Of a stretch of 48,075 bases of DNA, positions 29,586-37,755 are shown one piece after another. The DNA is taken from positions 1 through 48,075 of the forward strand of contig JANTGZ010000008.1 in NCBI GenBank assembly GCA_024762675.1, given 5' to 3'. The stretch comes from Thermodesulfobacteriota bacterium (lineage in GTDB: Bacteria; Desulfobacterota; Anaeroferrophillalia; Anaeroferrophillales; Tharpellaceae). Position 1 is the first letter of the stretch. The number at the start of each line of letters is the position of its first letter. Below the pieces are notes generated by a model that was not told where the DNA came from, did not search any database, and worked only from the letters and a program-made list of their open reading frames with translations. The position numbers were made by a program, and so were the translations under genes.

Positions 29586-29623
29586 GGTTGCACTCTCTCG
29601 CCCTTCTACGCGAGAGTGCAACC
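29586..29623. other. Strong hairpin in ptsP/nuoN intergenic region
   Basis: GGTTGCACTCTC-14 nt-GAGAGTGCAACC, 12-bp perfect stem. Confidence 0.7.
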
Positions 29624-29737
29624 TTATGGGCATCTATTTTCTCGACAAAATGATCCTCAATATATTGTTTTCGGTTTCCCTTTACCAACCCATAACAGCG
29701 CTTGGGTTTTTCTGTCAAGCCTTATGACAAACAACAA

Positions 29738-29768
29738 AAAGGGATATGGAACATCTCCATACCCCTTT
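29738..29768 (-). terminator. Putative terminator of the nuo operon
   Basis: On minus strand AAAGGGGTATGGAGATGTTCCATATCCCTTTTTGTTGTTT: stem with one mismatch then T-rich run. Confidence 0.75.
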
Positions 29769-29795
29769 GAGGTCATAACCATAACGTTATTGAAG

Positions 29796-31268
29796 TCACA
29801 TAATCATCTTAACCGATTCTCGGGCCAGATTCCAGATATATGAGGGGAACATACCCATCTGCAGTACGCCGAAAGCCGCGATTGAAAGTGCTGCTATCAT
29901 AGTGCCGGCGGGGGCGATAATATTGATTTCGCGTTCGGATTCCTTAAAATACATCCGCACGATAACTCCCAGGTAGTAGTAGAGCGAGATTACACTGTTG
30001 ATAACCCCAAAAATCGCCAACCATATGTAACCCGACTTAATAGCTTCGGAAAAGATAAAGAATTTACCCATGAAACCGGCCGCCGGGGGGATCCCGGCCA
30101 TTGAGAAGATAAAGACGGTCATCATCAACCCCAGAAAAGGATATTTAAATCCGACTCCGGAAAAATCGCTGAGCTCACTATACTCTTCGTTCTTTTTACC
30201 CATCGCAGAGATTACGGCAAAAGCACCAATATTAGCAAAAGCATATGCGAGCAGGTAAAAGAGCACGCCCGAACGGGCCAAATCGGTACCGACAACAAAG
30301 CCAATCAGAAGATAACCGGCATGGGCGATACTGGAATAAGCCAGCATCCTCTTGATATTTGACTGAGATATCGCAACCAGATTTCCGATCGTCATCGTCA
30401 ACAAGGCGGCAAGCCACATTATCGCCGTCCAGTCGACCTGTAAAGGGCCAAAACCGACAAAGAAAACCCTGATTAAAGCAGCAAAAGCGGCGGCCTTAAC
30501 TCCGGTTGCCATAAAACCGGTGACCACAGTCGGAGCCCCCTCGTATACATCAGGGGTCCACATATGGAAGGGGAACATTGCGATTTTAAAACCGAAGCCG
30601 ACGGTCATCAAGGCAATTCCACCAAGGACCATGGGATGATGCAGAGTATCGGGGTGGGCCGTAAAGAATTTTCCAAGTTTGACGATATCGAGGGTTCCGC
30701 TGGCACCATAAACCAGGGCAAAACCAAAGAGTAGAAATCCGGAGGCGAAAGCACCCAAAAGAAAATACTTAAGGGCGGACTCTATCGACTTTAGACTGTC
30801 ACGCTTAAAACCAGCTAAAACATAAATAGAGATAGACATGGTTTCAAGAGCAACAAAAATCATAATCAGGTTGCCGGCATTGCCCATAAAGGACATTCCG
30901 AATGCTGCGAAGAGGAGTAGACAGTAGTACTCGCCTGCCTTAATCTCCGGACAGATGCGTTCATAACCCATTGAAACGAGAATCGTTAAGAAAGCCACAC
31001 AACAGACAATCAAAGTAATAAAGAAACCAAATCCATCGGCCATCAACATCCCGGCATAAGCAGACTCAAAACTACCGCGCGTCATAAAGAGAGCGATCAG
31101 GGCGGAGGCAACCCCTACAAGCGATAGAGACCCAAGAGAGGTCTTGCCCTCTTTTCCGGCAAAGACATCGACTAATAGTACGGTCAACGCCGTCAAAGCC
31201 AGTAACAGCTGTGGCAGAATCGCCTTAAGATTGAGTGCCGGGACAACAAATTCCAGCATTTCCATCAC
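29796..31268 (-). CDS. nuoN: NADH-quinone oxidoreductase-type subunit N
   Basis: Polytopic Mrp-like subunit; FFIFSEAIKSGYIWLAIFGVINSVISLYYYL; operon position. Confidence 0.94.
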   Translation of the reverse strand: MMEMLEFVVPALNLKAILPQLLLALTALTVLLVDVFAGKEGKTSLGSLSLVGVASALIALFMTRGSFESAYAGMLMADGFGFFITLIVCCVAFLTILVSMGYERICPEIKAGEYYCLLLFAAFGMSFMGNAGNLIMIFVALETMSISIYVLAGFKRDSLKSIESALKYFLLGAFASGFLLFGFALVYGASGTLDIVKLGKFFTAHPDTLHHPMVLGGIALMTVGFGFKIAMFPFHMWTPDVYEGAPTVVTGFMATGVKAAAFAALIRVFFVGFGPLQVDWTAIMWLAALLTMTIGNLVAISQSNIKRMLAYSSIAHAGYLLIGFVVGTDLARSGVLFYLLAYAFANIGAFAVISAMGKKNEEYSELSDFSGVGFKYPFLGLMMTVFIFSMAGIPPAAGFMGKFFIFSEAIKSGYIWLAIFGVINSVISLYYYLGVIVRMYFKESEREINIIAPAGTMIAALSIAAFGVLQMGMFPSYIWNLARESVKMIM

Positions 31269-31340
31269 TCTCCTCCAAATTTATGTATTATGTATATGGT
31301 AATTAAATATATCTATTAACTGCAAATCCAGTCGTGAAAA

Positions 31341-32927
31341 TCAATCAAGCAAGGTGCTCTTTAATTTACCCTCTTCAAGAACTGCCGCAAGCCTGGCGGC
31401 CCCGGTATCTTCCAGACCTTGTTCGTACATGGCGACTTGCTTCTTATAGGTCTTTAAAAAGTGCTCACAGGATGCATCCATTTTACGCAGGAAGTACCCG
31501 GGAAAGAAGCCCATGACGAAAACCAGGATGGCAAGCGGCAACAGAGTCATGATCTCACGAGCGTTGAGATCCTTCAAAACTTTATTCTCCTCCTTATCAA
31601 GGGGTTGGAACATCACCCGCTGATACATCCAGAGCATATAGAGAGCCCCTAATATCGCTCCTGATGTGGCAAAGACTGCGAAGACCGGAAAGGTTCTGAA
31701 GGCCCCAACCAAGATCATAAATTCGCCGACGAAGCCATTGGTACCCGGTACCGCGACTGATGACAGGGTAGCGATCATAAAAAAGGTTGCATAGATCGGC
31801 ATAACCTTAGCAATACCGCCAAAATCTTTGATCATGCGGGTATGACGGCGCTCATAGATCATGCCGACGATAAGGAAGAGTGCGCCGGTGCTGATCCCGT
31901 GATTGAGCATCTGGTAAAGACCACCTTCAACCCCTTGCATATTGAAAGCAAAGATGCCGAGCATGACATAACCCAAGTGGCTGACACTGGAGTAGGCAAC
32001 CAGTTTTTTCATATCCGGTTGTATCATAGCGACCAGAGCACCATATATGATACCTATGACCGCCAGTACCGCAATCACCGGAGTAAACTGATGGCTGGCA
32101 TAAGGAAACAGAGGAATTGCAAAACGCATGAAACCATAAGTCCCCATTTTCAAGAGAACACCAGCCAAGATAACACTACCGGCGGTCGGGGCCTGAACAT
32201 GGGCATCCGGCAACCATGTATGCAGTGGAAACATCGGCACCTTGATGGCAAAAGAGACAAAAAAGGCAAGACAGAGCCAAAACTGGGTCGATACCGGAAT
32301 ATTAAGTTTATAGAGTTCAAGAAGGTCAAATGTATAAACGCCAGTGGTTTTATGATTCAAATAGTAGAGAAAGAAGATCGAAAGAAGCATGAAAACCGAG
32401 CCGGCCGCTGTATAGAGAAAGAATTTAACGGCCGCATAGATTTTATTATCACCACCCCAAACCCCGATCAGGAGATACATCGGAATCAACATCAACTCCC
32501 AAAAAACATAAAAGAGGATAAGATCGAGAGATACCAAGGCTCCGAGCATTGCGGTTTCAAGTAGCAACAAACAGATCATGAACTCTTTGACCCGTTTTTC
32601 AATATAGGTCCATGAACAGAGCACACAGAGCGGCGTCAGGAAGGTAGTTAAAATAATAATCCAGATACTGATGCCGTCGAGGCCAACAAAATAGCTTAAG
32701 CCAGCACTTTTTACCCAAGTATAACGTTCGACAAACTGCATGGCTGCAGTACCGTTCTGAAAGCTGAAAAGGAGCGGCAACGAGATAATGAACTCGATTA
32801 AGGCAAAGGCCATGGCAGTGCCTCGAAGCGTATCTTTCGCATCTTTGTCGATAAACATCAGGATCAAGACCCCGAAGATCGGAAAGAAGGTCACAAGGCT
32901 GATAATCGGAAAACCTAGCTCATTCAT
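31341..32927 (-). CDS. nuoM: NADH-quinone oxidoreductase-type subunit M
   Basis: [58 protein letters not shown]. Confidence 0.96.
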   Translation of the reverse strand: MNELGFPIISLVTFFPIFGVLILMFIDKDAKDTLRGTAMAFALIEFIISLPLLFSFQNGTAAMQFVERYTWVKSAGLSYFVGLDGISIWIIILTTFLTPLCVLCSWTYIEKRVKEFMICLLLLETAMLGALVSLDLILFYVFWELMLIPMYLLIGVWGGDNKIYAAVKFFLYTAAGSVFMLLSIFFLYYLNHKTTGVYTFDLLELYKLNIPVSTQFWLCLAFFVSFAIKVPMFPLHTWLPDAHVQAPTAGSVILAGVLLKMGTYGFMRFAIPLFPYASHQFTPVIAVLAVIGIIYGALVAMIQPDMKKLVAYSSVSHLGYVMLGIFAFNMQGVEGGLYQMLNHGISTGALFLIVGMIYERRHTRMIKDFGGIAKVMPIYATFFMIATLSSVAVPGTNGFVGEFMILVGAFRTFPVFAVFATSGAILGALYMLWMYQRVMFQPLDKEENKVLKDLNAREIMTLLPLAILVFVMGFFPGYFLRKMDASCEHFLKTYKKQVAMYEQGLEDTGAARLAAVLEEGKLKSTLLD

Positions 32928-33004
32928 CTATTGCTCTCCCTGCTTCTGTGTAGTACTTGGGAATTATATCAAATTCAAATAAAATAAAGTGTAGTATCTT
33001 CTGT

Positions 33005-35092
33005 CTAAAGCGCTTTCAGGAAGTAGTATCCAAGAAGTACAACGGTACCAAAGACCACCGATACGGCGTAACTCTGTACATAACCGGATTGCATGTAGCG
33101 TACCGCTGATGAACCCCAGCCGACAATACGGGCAACCCCATTGACGATGGCATCGACAACGCCGACATCAACCCCTTTCCAGAGGAAATAACTAAAACCT
33201 CTTAAGGGTGAAATTATGACCAGGTCATAGAGTTCATCGATATACCACTTATTGAGCAGTAAGCGATGCACAAAAGCATATTTTTCGGCCAGAGCAACCG
33301 GTACTTCACGTTTGACTATGTACATAAAATAAGCTACGAATATACCAAAGCAGGCAATTGCCACCGAGACCGCCATCAAAAGATACTCAACCCACAGCGG
33401 TGGATGGTGAGCCCCATGGTGTCCGCCGGCAGCTTCTGCCATATGACCGGCAGCAGCATGAGCGGCATGTCCTGCGGCTTGAACGGCCTGATGGGCACCA
33501 TGCGCGACAGCCGTTGTCGCATCTTGCAGTAGTTTTCCATCCCCTAATCCGATTACCGGCTCGAGGAAATGATGAAACATATTGCTGCCGCCCAAAGCAT
33601 GCGGAACACCTAGGTAACCGCCTACAGCAGCCAAAAAGGCAAGAATGATAAGCGGAACTGTCATAGTCTTAGGTGACTCGTGAATATGTTCAGCCGCATC
33701 CCCGGCCCGACAATCATTAAAGAAGGTCATAAAAAGCAAGCGAAACATGTAGAAAGCGGTCATCCCAGCGGCGACTGCACCAATCAACCAAAGTAGCCAG
33801 TGACCCTGGGGACTGCTGAAGGCCTTCCAGAGGATCTCATCCTTACTAAAAAACCCGGAGAATCCTGGAATGCCGGCAATCGCAATGGTACCAACGAGAA
33901 AAGTCCAGAAAGTGATCGGGGTCTTACTCTTTAAACCGCCCATATTGCGCATATCCTGTGCGTCATCATGGGAGTGAATTTTATGATAAGCATGATGCAT
34001 CGAGTGAATGACGGCACCAGAGCCTAAAAACATCAGGGCTTTAAAGAAGGCATGGGTTAAGACATGAAACATCCCCGCGGTAAAAGCACCAACTCCCAAA
34101 CCCAGAAACATATAACCCAGCTGACTGACAGTTGAGTAAGCCAAGACCTTTTTTATATCGTTTTGCACAAGACCGATTGAGGCTGCAAAAAGGGCCGTCA
34201 AGGCTCCGACGGTTGCAACTACACCCATGGCAAAAGGAGACATGGAATAGAGGATATTGGAGCGGGCTATCATGTAGACACCCGATGTCACCATAGTTGC
34301 CGCATGGATCAGAGCACTGACCGGAGTCGGACCGGCCATCGCATCAGGTAACCAGACATAAAGAGGAATCTGGGCTGATTTGGCGGTACAACCGATAAAA
34401 AAGAGTAAGCAGATTGCAGTGGCCTGACTAGTGGAAAGGTGATGGACATTACTGAAGACTTCGTTGAACTGCAGGCTCCAGACCCCATGTTCGCCGAGCC
34501 CGGTAAAAAGTAAAAACATACCGATAAGAAAGGCAAAGTCACCGACCCGATTAGTAATGAAAGCTTTTTTACCGGCAATCGCATTGGCCTCATCGTCAAA
34601 CCAGAAACCGATCAAGAGATATGAACACAATCCCACACCTTCCCAGCCAAGGAACATCAAAAGATAATTGTTGGCCAGAACCAGGTTGATCATGGAGAAC
34701 ATAAAAAGGTTCAGGTAGACAAAGAAGCGATAGTAACGGCCGGGATCACCATCCATATAGCCAATTGAGTAAACATGAATCAGAAAACCAATCCCGATAA
34801 CAAACATCGCCATCATCATTGAGAGCGGATCTATCAGATAAGCTATATTGGTCTGCAGAATTCCACTGTTAATCCAAGGTAAGCAGGTCACCTGATAAAT
34901 ACGCTCCGTCGCAGGCAAACCCTGGAGCTGAAAGAATATAATACAGGTAACAATAAAGGAGAGGGCTATCATGCCACAAGCAATCCAGTGTATCAGACTC
35001 TTGTTGATCGCTTCAATACGGCGTCCGAGCAGACCATTGATCAAGACTCCGATGGCCGGAAAAACCGGTACCAGCCAGATATAATCGAACAT
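33005..35092 (-). CDS. nuoL: NADH-quinone oxidoreductase-type subunit L
   Basis: FLGWEGVGLCSYLLIGFWF; KSAQIPLYVWLPDAMAGPTPVSALIHAATMVTSGVYM. Confidence 0.96.
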   Translation of the reverse strand: MFDYIWLVPVFPAIGVLINGLLGRRIEAINKSLIHWIACGMIALSFIVTCIIFFQLQGLPATERIYQVTCLPWINSGILQTNIAYLIDPLSMMMAMFVIGIGFLIHVYSIGYMDGDPGRYYRFFVYLNLFMFSMINLVLANNYLLMFLGWEGVGLCSYLLIGFWFDDEANAIAGKKAFITNRVGDFAFLIGMFLLFTGLGEHGVWSLQFNEVFSNVHHLSTSQATAICLLFFIGCTAKSAQIPLYVWLPDAMAGPTPVSALIHAATMVTSGVYMIARSNILYSMSPFAMGVVATVGALTALFAASIGLVQNDIKKVLAYSTVSQLGYMFLGLGVGAFTAGMFHVLTHAFFKALMFLGSGAVIHSMHHAYHKIHSHDDAQDMRNMGGLKSKTPITFWTFLVGTIAIAGIPGFSGFFSKDEILWKAFSSPQGHWLLWLIGAVAAGMTAFYMFRLLFMTFFNDCRAGDAAEHIHESPKTMTVPLIILAFLAAVGGYLGVPHALGGSNMFHHFLEPVIGLGDGKLLQDATTAVAHGAHQAVQAAGHAAHAAAGHMAEAAGGHHGAHHPPLWVEYLLMAVSVAIACFGIFVAYFMYIVKREVPVALAEKYAFVHRLLLNKWYIDELYDLVIISPLRGFSYFLWKGVDVGVVDAIVNGVARIVGWGSSAVRYMQSGYVQSYAVSVVFGTVVLLGYYFLKAL

Positions 35093-35166
35093 ACCTATAA
35101 CTCCTTAAAGTTCCAGATGAGAATTATTACTTTACTGCAAATCTTTTGAAAACTTGTCTAATTTGA

Positions 35167-35295
35167 GATGGCTAAGTTAAAATTTCGATACACAAGGATC
35201 TGTGATTTTTTCGGGCGCGAGACAAAACAAGTAGTATGTCGAGTGTCTGAAAAAATCACGACTACGCAGGAGATCGGAATTTTTACAACGCCATC
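35167..35295. mobile_element. MITE-like/palindromic repeat element between nuoK and nuoL
   Basis: 23-bp imperfect terminal inverted repeats (GATGGCTAAGTTAAAATTTCGAT ... ATCGGAATTTTTACAACGCCATC, 18/23 matches) plus inner perfect 11-bp IR GTGATTTTTTC/GAAAAAATCAC. Confidence 0.6.
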
Positions 35296-35599
35296 ACCAT
35301 TTCAAGAGATTGAATTTGTCTAGATCAATCGACCCATGCTTGCGATACATCAGCACAAAAATAGCTAATCCCACTGCAGCTTCAGCCGCCGCTACTGCCA
35401 TGACAAACAGAACCATAAAGATGCCGTCGAGTGACTGATAGGCCCGACTGAAAGTAACAAAAGCAATGCTGACACCAGCCAACATTATCTCTATACACAT
35501 GAAAACGACAATCGCGTTACGACGGCAGACTGCACCTGCTGCACCAATAATAAACAGAACTACCGAAAGTGCCAGATAGATACTTTGATTTTCAATCAT
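35294..35599 (-). CDS. nuoK: NADH-quinone oxidoreductase-type subunit K
   Basis: GAAGAVCRRNAIVVFMCIEIMLAGVSIAFVTFSR; VMAVAAAEAAVGLAIFVLMYR. Confidence 0.95.
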   Translation of the reverse strand: MIENQSIYLALSVVLFIIGAAGAVCRRNAIVVFMCIEIMLAGVSIAFVTFSRAYQSLDGIFMVLFVMAVAAAEAAVGLAIFVLMYRKHGSIDLDKFNLLKW

Positions 35600-35612
35600 T
35601 GCTCCCTCACCT

Positions 35613-36140
35613 CTACTTTACGCGCTTTGATAGGACTACAGCGCCAACAACGCCGGCAGTCAAGAGAATTGAAGCAACTTCAAAAGGGAGCAGGTAGTCA
35701 GCAAAAAGAAAATTTGAGATCACTGCCACCCGACCATGGGTTGCAACCAGTATATCGGTAATTGGACCCTGCATGGCGGTCAGACTATGTCCGAGGCCGA
35801 CCAACATGAGTTCGAGAAAGAGTACCAGCAGGGCGGCTACACCAACCACTTTTGAAACTCGGCCCATCACCTTAGAATCCCTCTCCTGACGCAAATTAAG
35901 CATCATGATAGCATAGACGATGAACATCATAATGGCGCCGGCATAGACGATGATCTGCAACATAGCCAGAAACTGAGCATGCAGAAGAACATAAATTATG
36001 GCCACCATAAAGAAGGACAAAACCATCCACAAGGCACTATGCAACGTAGAGCGGGCAAATATAACCAACAGGGAGGCGATAACTGCCAATCCGCCGCATA
36101 TCAATAAAAATACCAGTTCCATCAATTCACTCCTGAACAA
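35613..36140 (-). CDS. nuoJ: NADH-quinone oxidoreductase-type subunit J
   Basis: STLHSALWMVLSFFMVAIIYVLLHAQFLAMLQIIVYAGAIMMFIVYAIMML. Confidence 0.95.
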   Translation of the reverse strand: MFRSELMELVFLLICGGLAVIASLLVIFARSTLHSALWMVLSFFMVAIIYVLLHAQFLAMLQIIVYAGAIMMFIVYAIMMLNLRQERDSKVMGRVSKVVGVAALLVLFLELMLVGLGHSLTAMQGPITDILVATHGRVAVISNFLFADYLLPFEVASILLTAGVVGAVVLSKRVK

Positions 36141-36146
36141 GTTACA

Positions 36147-36623
36147 TTATTTGCCGTTGAAGATAAACTTTTCCGGGTTTTTTAATTTTTCTATATCGAA
36201 GATAAAATCTTCACGCTGATAATCAACAAAATCATAAACCTTCGATAACTCAATCGCATCTTTGGGACACGCTTCCTGACAAAAACCACAAAAAATGCAG
36301 CGTAGTTCGTCGATTACAAATTCTTTCGGGTAACGAGTTCCGCCAGCCTCTTCGTAGGGTACGATGGTGATTGCCTGAGGAGGACAGATCTTGGCACAAA
36401 GTCCGCAAGCGACACATTTGAGAGCACCCTGTTCATCAACTTTCAAGCGATGCAGTCCCCGCCAACGGTCACTAACCTCACGACGCTCGGTAGGATACAT
36501 GATCGTAATCGGCTTACTGAAAAAATTCTTCAGGGTGTAGCCCAGTCCTTTCAGGATCGGCGTGATAAATTTTCCTGTCGGCCGCCGGTCGCTGATATTC
36601 ATTGCATAATCTTTGTCTGCCAT
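36147..36623 (-). CDS. nuoI: NADH-quinone oxidoreductase-type subunit I, 2x[4Fe-4S] ferredoxin-like
   Basis: LKCVACGLCAKICPPQAI and LRCIFCGFCQEACPKDAIELS; RWRGLHRL. Confidence 0.96.
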   Translation of the reverse strand: MADKDYAMNISDRRPTGKFITPILKGLGYTLKNFFSKPITIMYPTERREVSDRWRGLHRLKVDEQGALKCVACGLCAKICPPQAITIVPYEEAGGTRYPKEFVIDELRCIFCGFCQEACPKDAIELSKVYDFVDYQREDFIFDIEKLKNPEKFIFNGK

Positions 36624-36688
36624 ATCATCCTCATCGAAGCCTTACTGCCATTTACCGGCATAAAGGTCATTAAAACAGTCTCTCTCTT

Positions 36689-37675
36689 TTACAGGTTAAA
36701 CACCAGCATCCACAATCCCGTAAGCATGATGTTAAGCAGTCCGAAAGGAAGCAGGATTTTCCACCCGAAACTCATCACCTGATCATAGCGTAAGCGCGGG
36801 AAAGTTGATCGTTCCCAAACACAGAAGAAAATAACTATAAAAACTTTTAGAAAGAACCAGTGCGGACCGTCAACCACAGGGCCATGCCAGCCCCCGAGAA
36901 ACAGGGTCGTGACCAGGGCAGCAAAGACAAACATGTGACAATATTCGGCCATAAAAAAGAGAGCAAACTTCATTGAGCTGTACTCAACATTGAAACCACA
37001 TGCAAGTTCAGCTTCAGCTTCAGGCATGTCGAAAGGAGTTCGATTGAGCTCAGCCAGGCCGCAGATAATAAAAAGGATAAAAGCGAAAGGTTGCTTGACT
37101 ATATTCCAAAGTCCGGTTTGCGAATTGACAATATCGATCAGACTCAAGGAGCCACTAACCATCACTACCGCAATAACAGCCAGGGCCAGAGAGAGCTCGT
37201 AACTGATCATTTGGGCCGTACCACGCAGACCACCTATCACACCATATTTATTTCCCGAGGACCACCCACCCAGGATACCGCCATAAGAGCCTATTGTCGA
37301 AATTGCAAGGACCAGCAGTATACCAACATCCAAGTCGGTCAAGTAGAGATTTATTTCGCGACCCATAATTGTAATTTTATCGCCAAAGGGGACGATAACC
37401 ACCAAAGTCACAGCCGCTCCAATACTTATGATCGGTGCAAGCAGGAACAGCGGTTTATCTGCATTATCGGGGAGCAGCTCTTCTTTGAAGAAACCCTTGA
37501 TACCATCGGCGATGGGTTGCAAAAGACCATGGAAACCAACCCGATGAGGACCATGCCGCAACTGAACATGGCCTAAGACTTTCCGCTCAATCCAGGTTGA
37601 ATAAGCCACAATCAGGAGGCTGACAACAAAAGCCACCAATGTCTTAATTATCAGTATGGTCATAAACTCTAGCAT
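36689..37675 (-). CDS. nuoH: NADH-quinone oxidoreductase-type subunit H
   Basis: YSTWIERKVLGHVQLRHGPHRVGFHGLLQPIADGIKGFFKEE; LAELNRTPFDMPEAEAELACGFNVEYSSMKFALFFMAEY. Confidence 0.96.
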   Translation of the reverse strand: MLEFMTILIIKTLVAFVVSLLIVAYSTWIERKVLGHVQLRHGPHRVGFHGLLQPIADGIKGFFKEELLPDNADKPLFLLAPIISIGAAVTLVVIVPFGDKITIMGREINLYLTDLDVGILLVLAISTIGSYGGILGGWSSGNKYGVIGGLRGTAQMISYELSLALAVIAVVMVSGSLSLIDIVNSQTGLWNIVKQPFAFILFIICGLAELNRTPFDMPEAEAELACGFNVEYSSMKFALFFMAEYCHMFVFAALVTTLFLGGWHGPVVDGPHWFFLKVFIVIFFCVWERSTFPRLRYDQVMSFGWKILLPFGLLNIMLTGLWMLVFNL

Positions 37676-37755
37676 CCGTCATACCTCTTCAAACGGTGAA
37701 CGGTTGAGATTGCATTTTTCACAAATCCGGTCAGCAAGCAACCGAAATCAACTTT

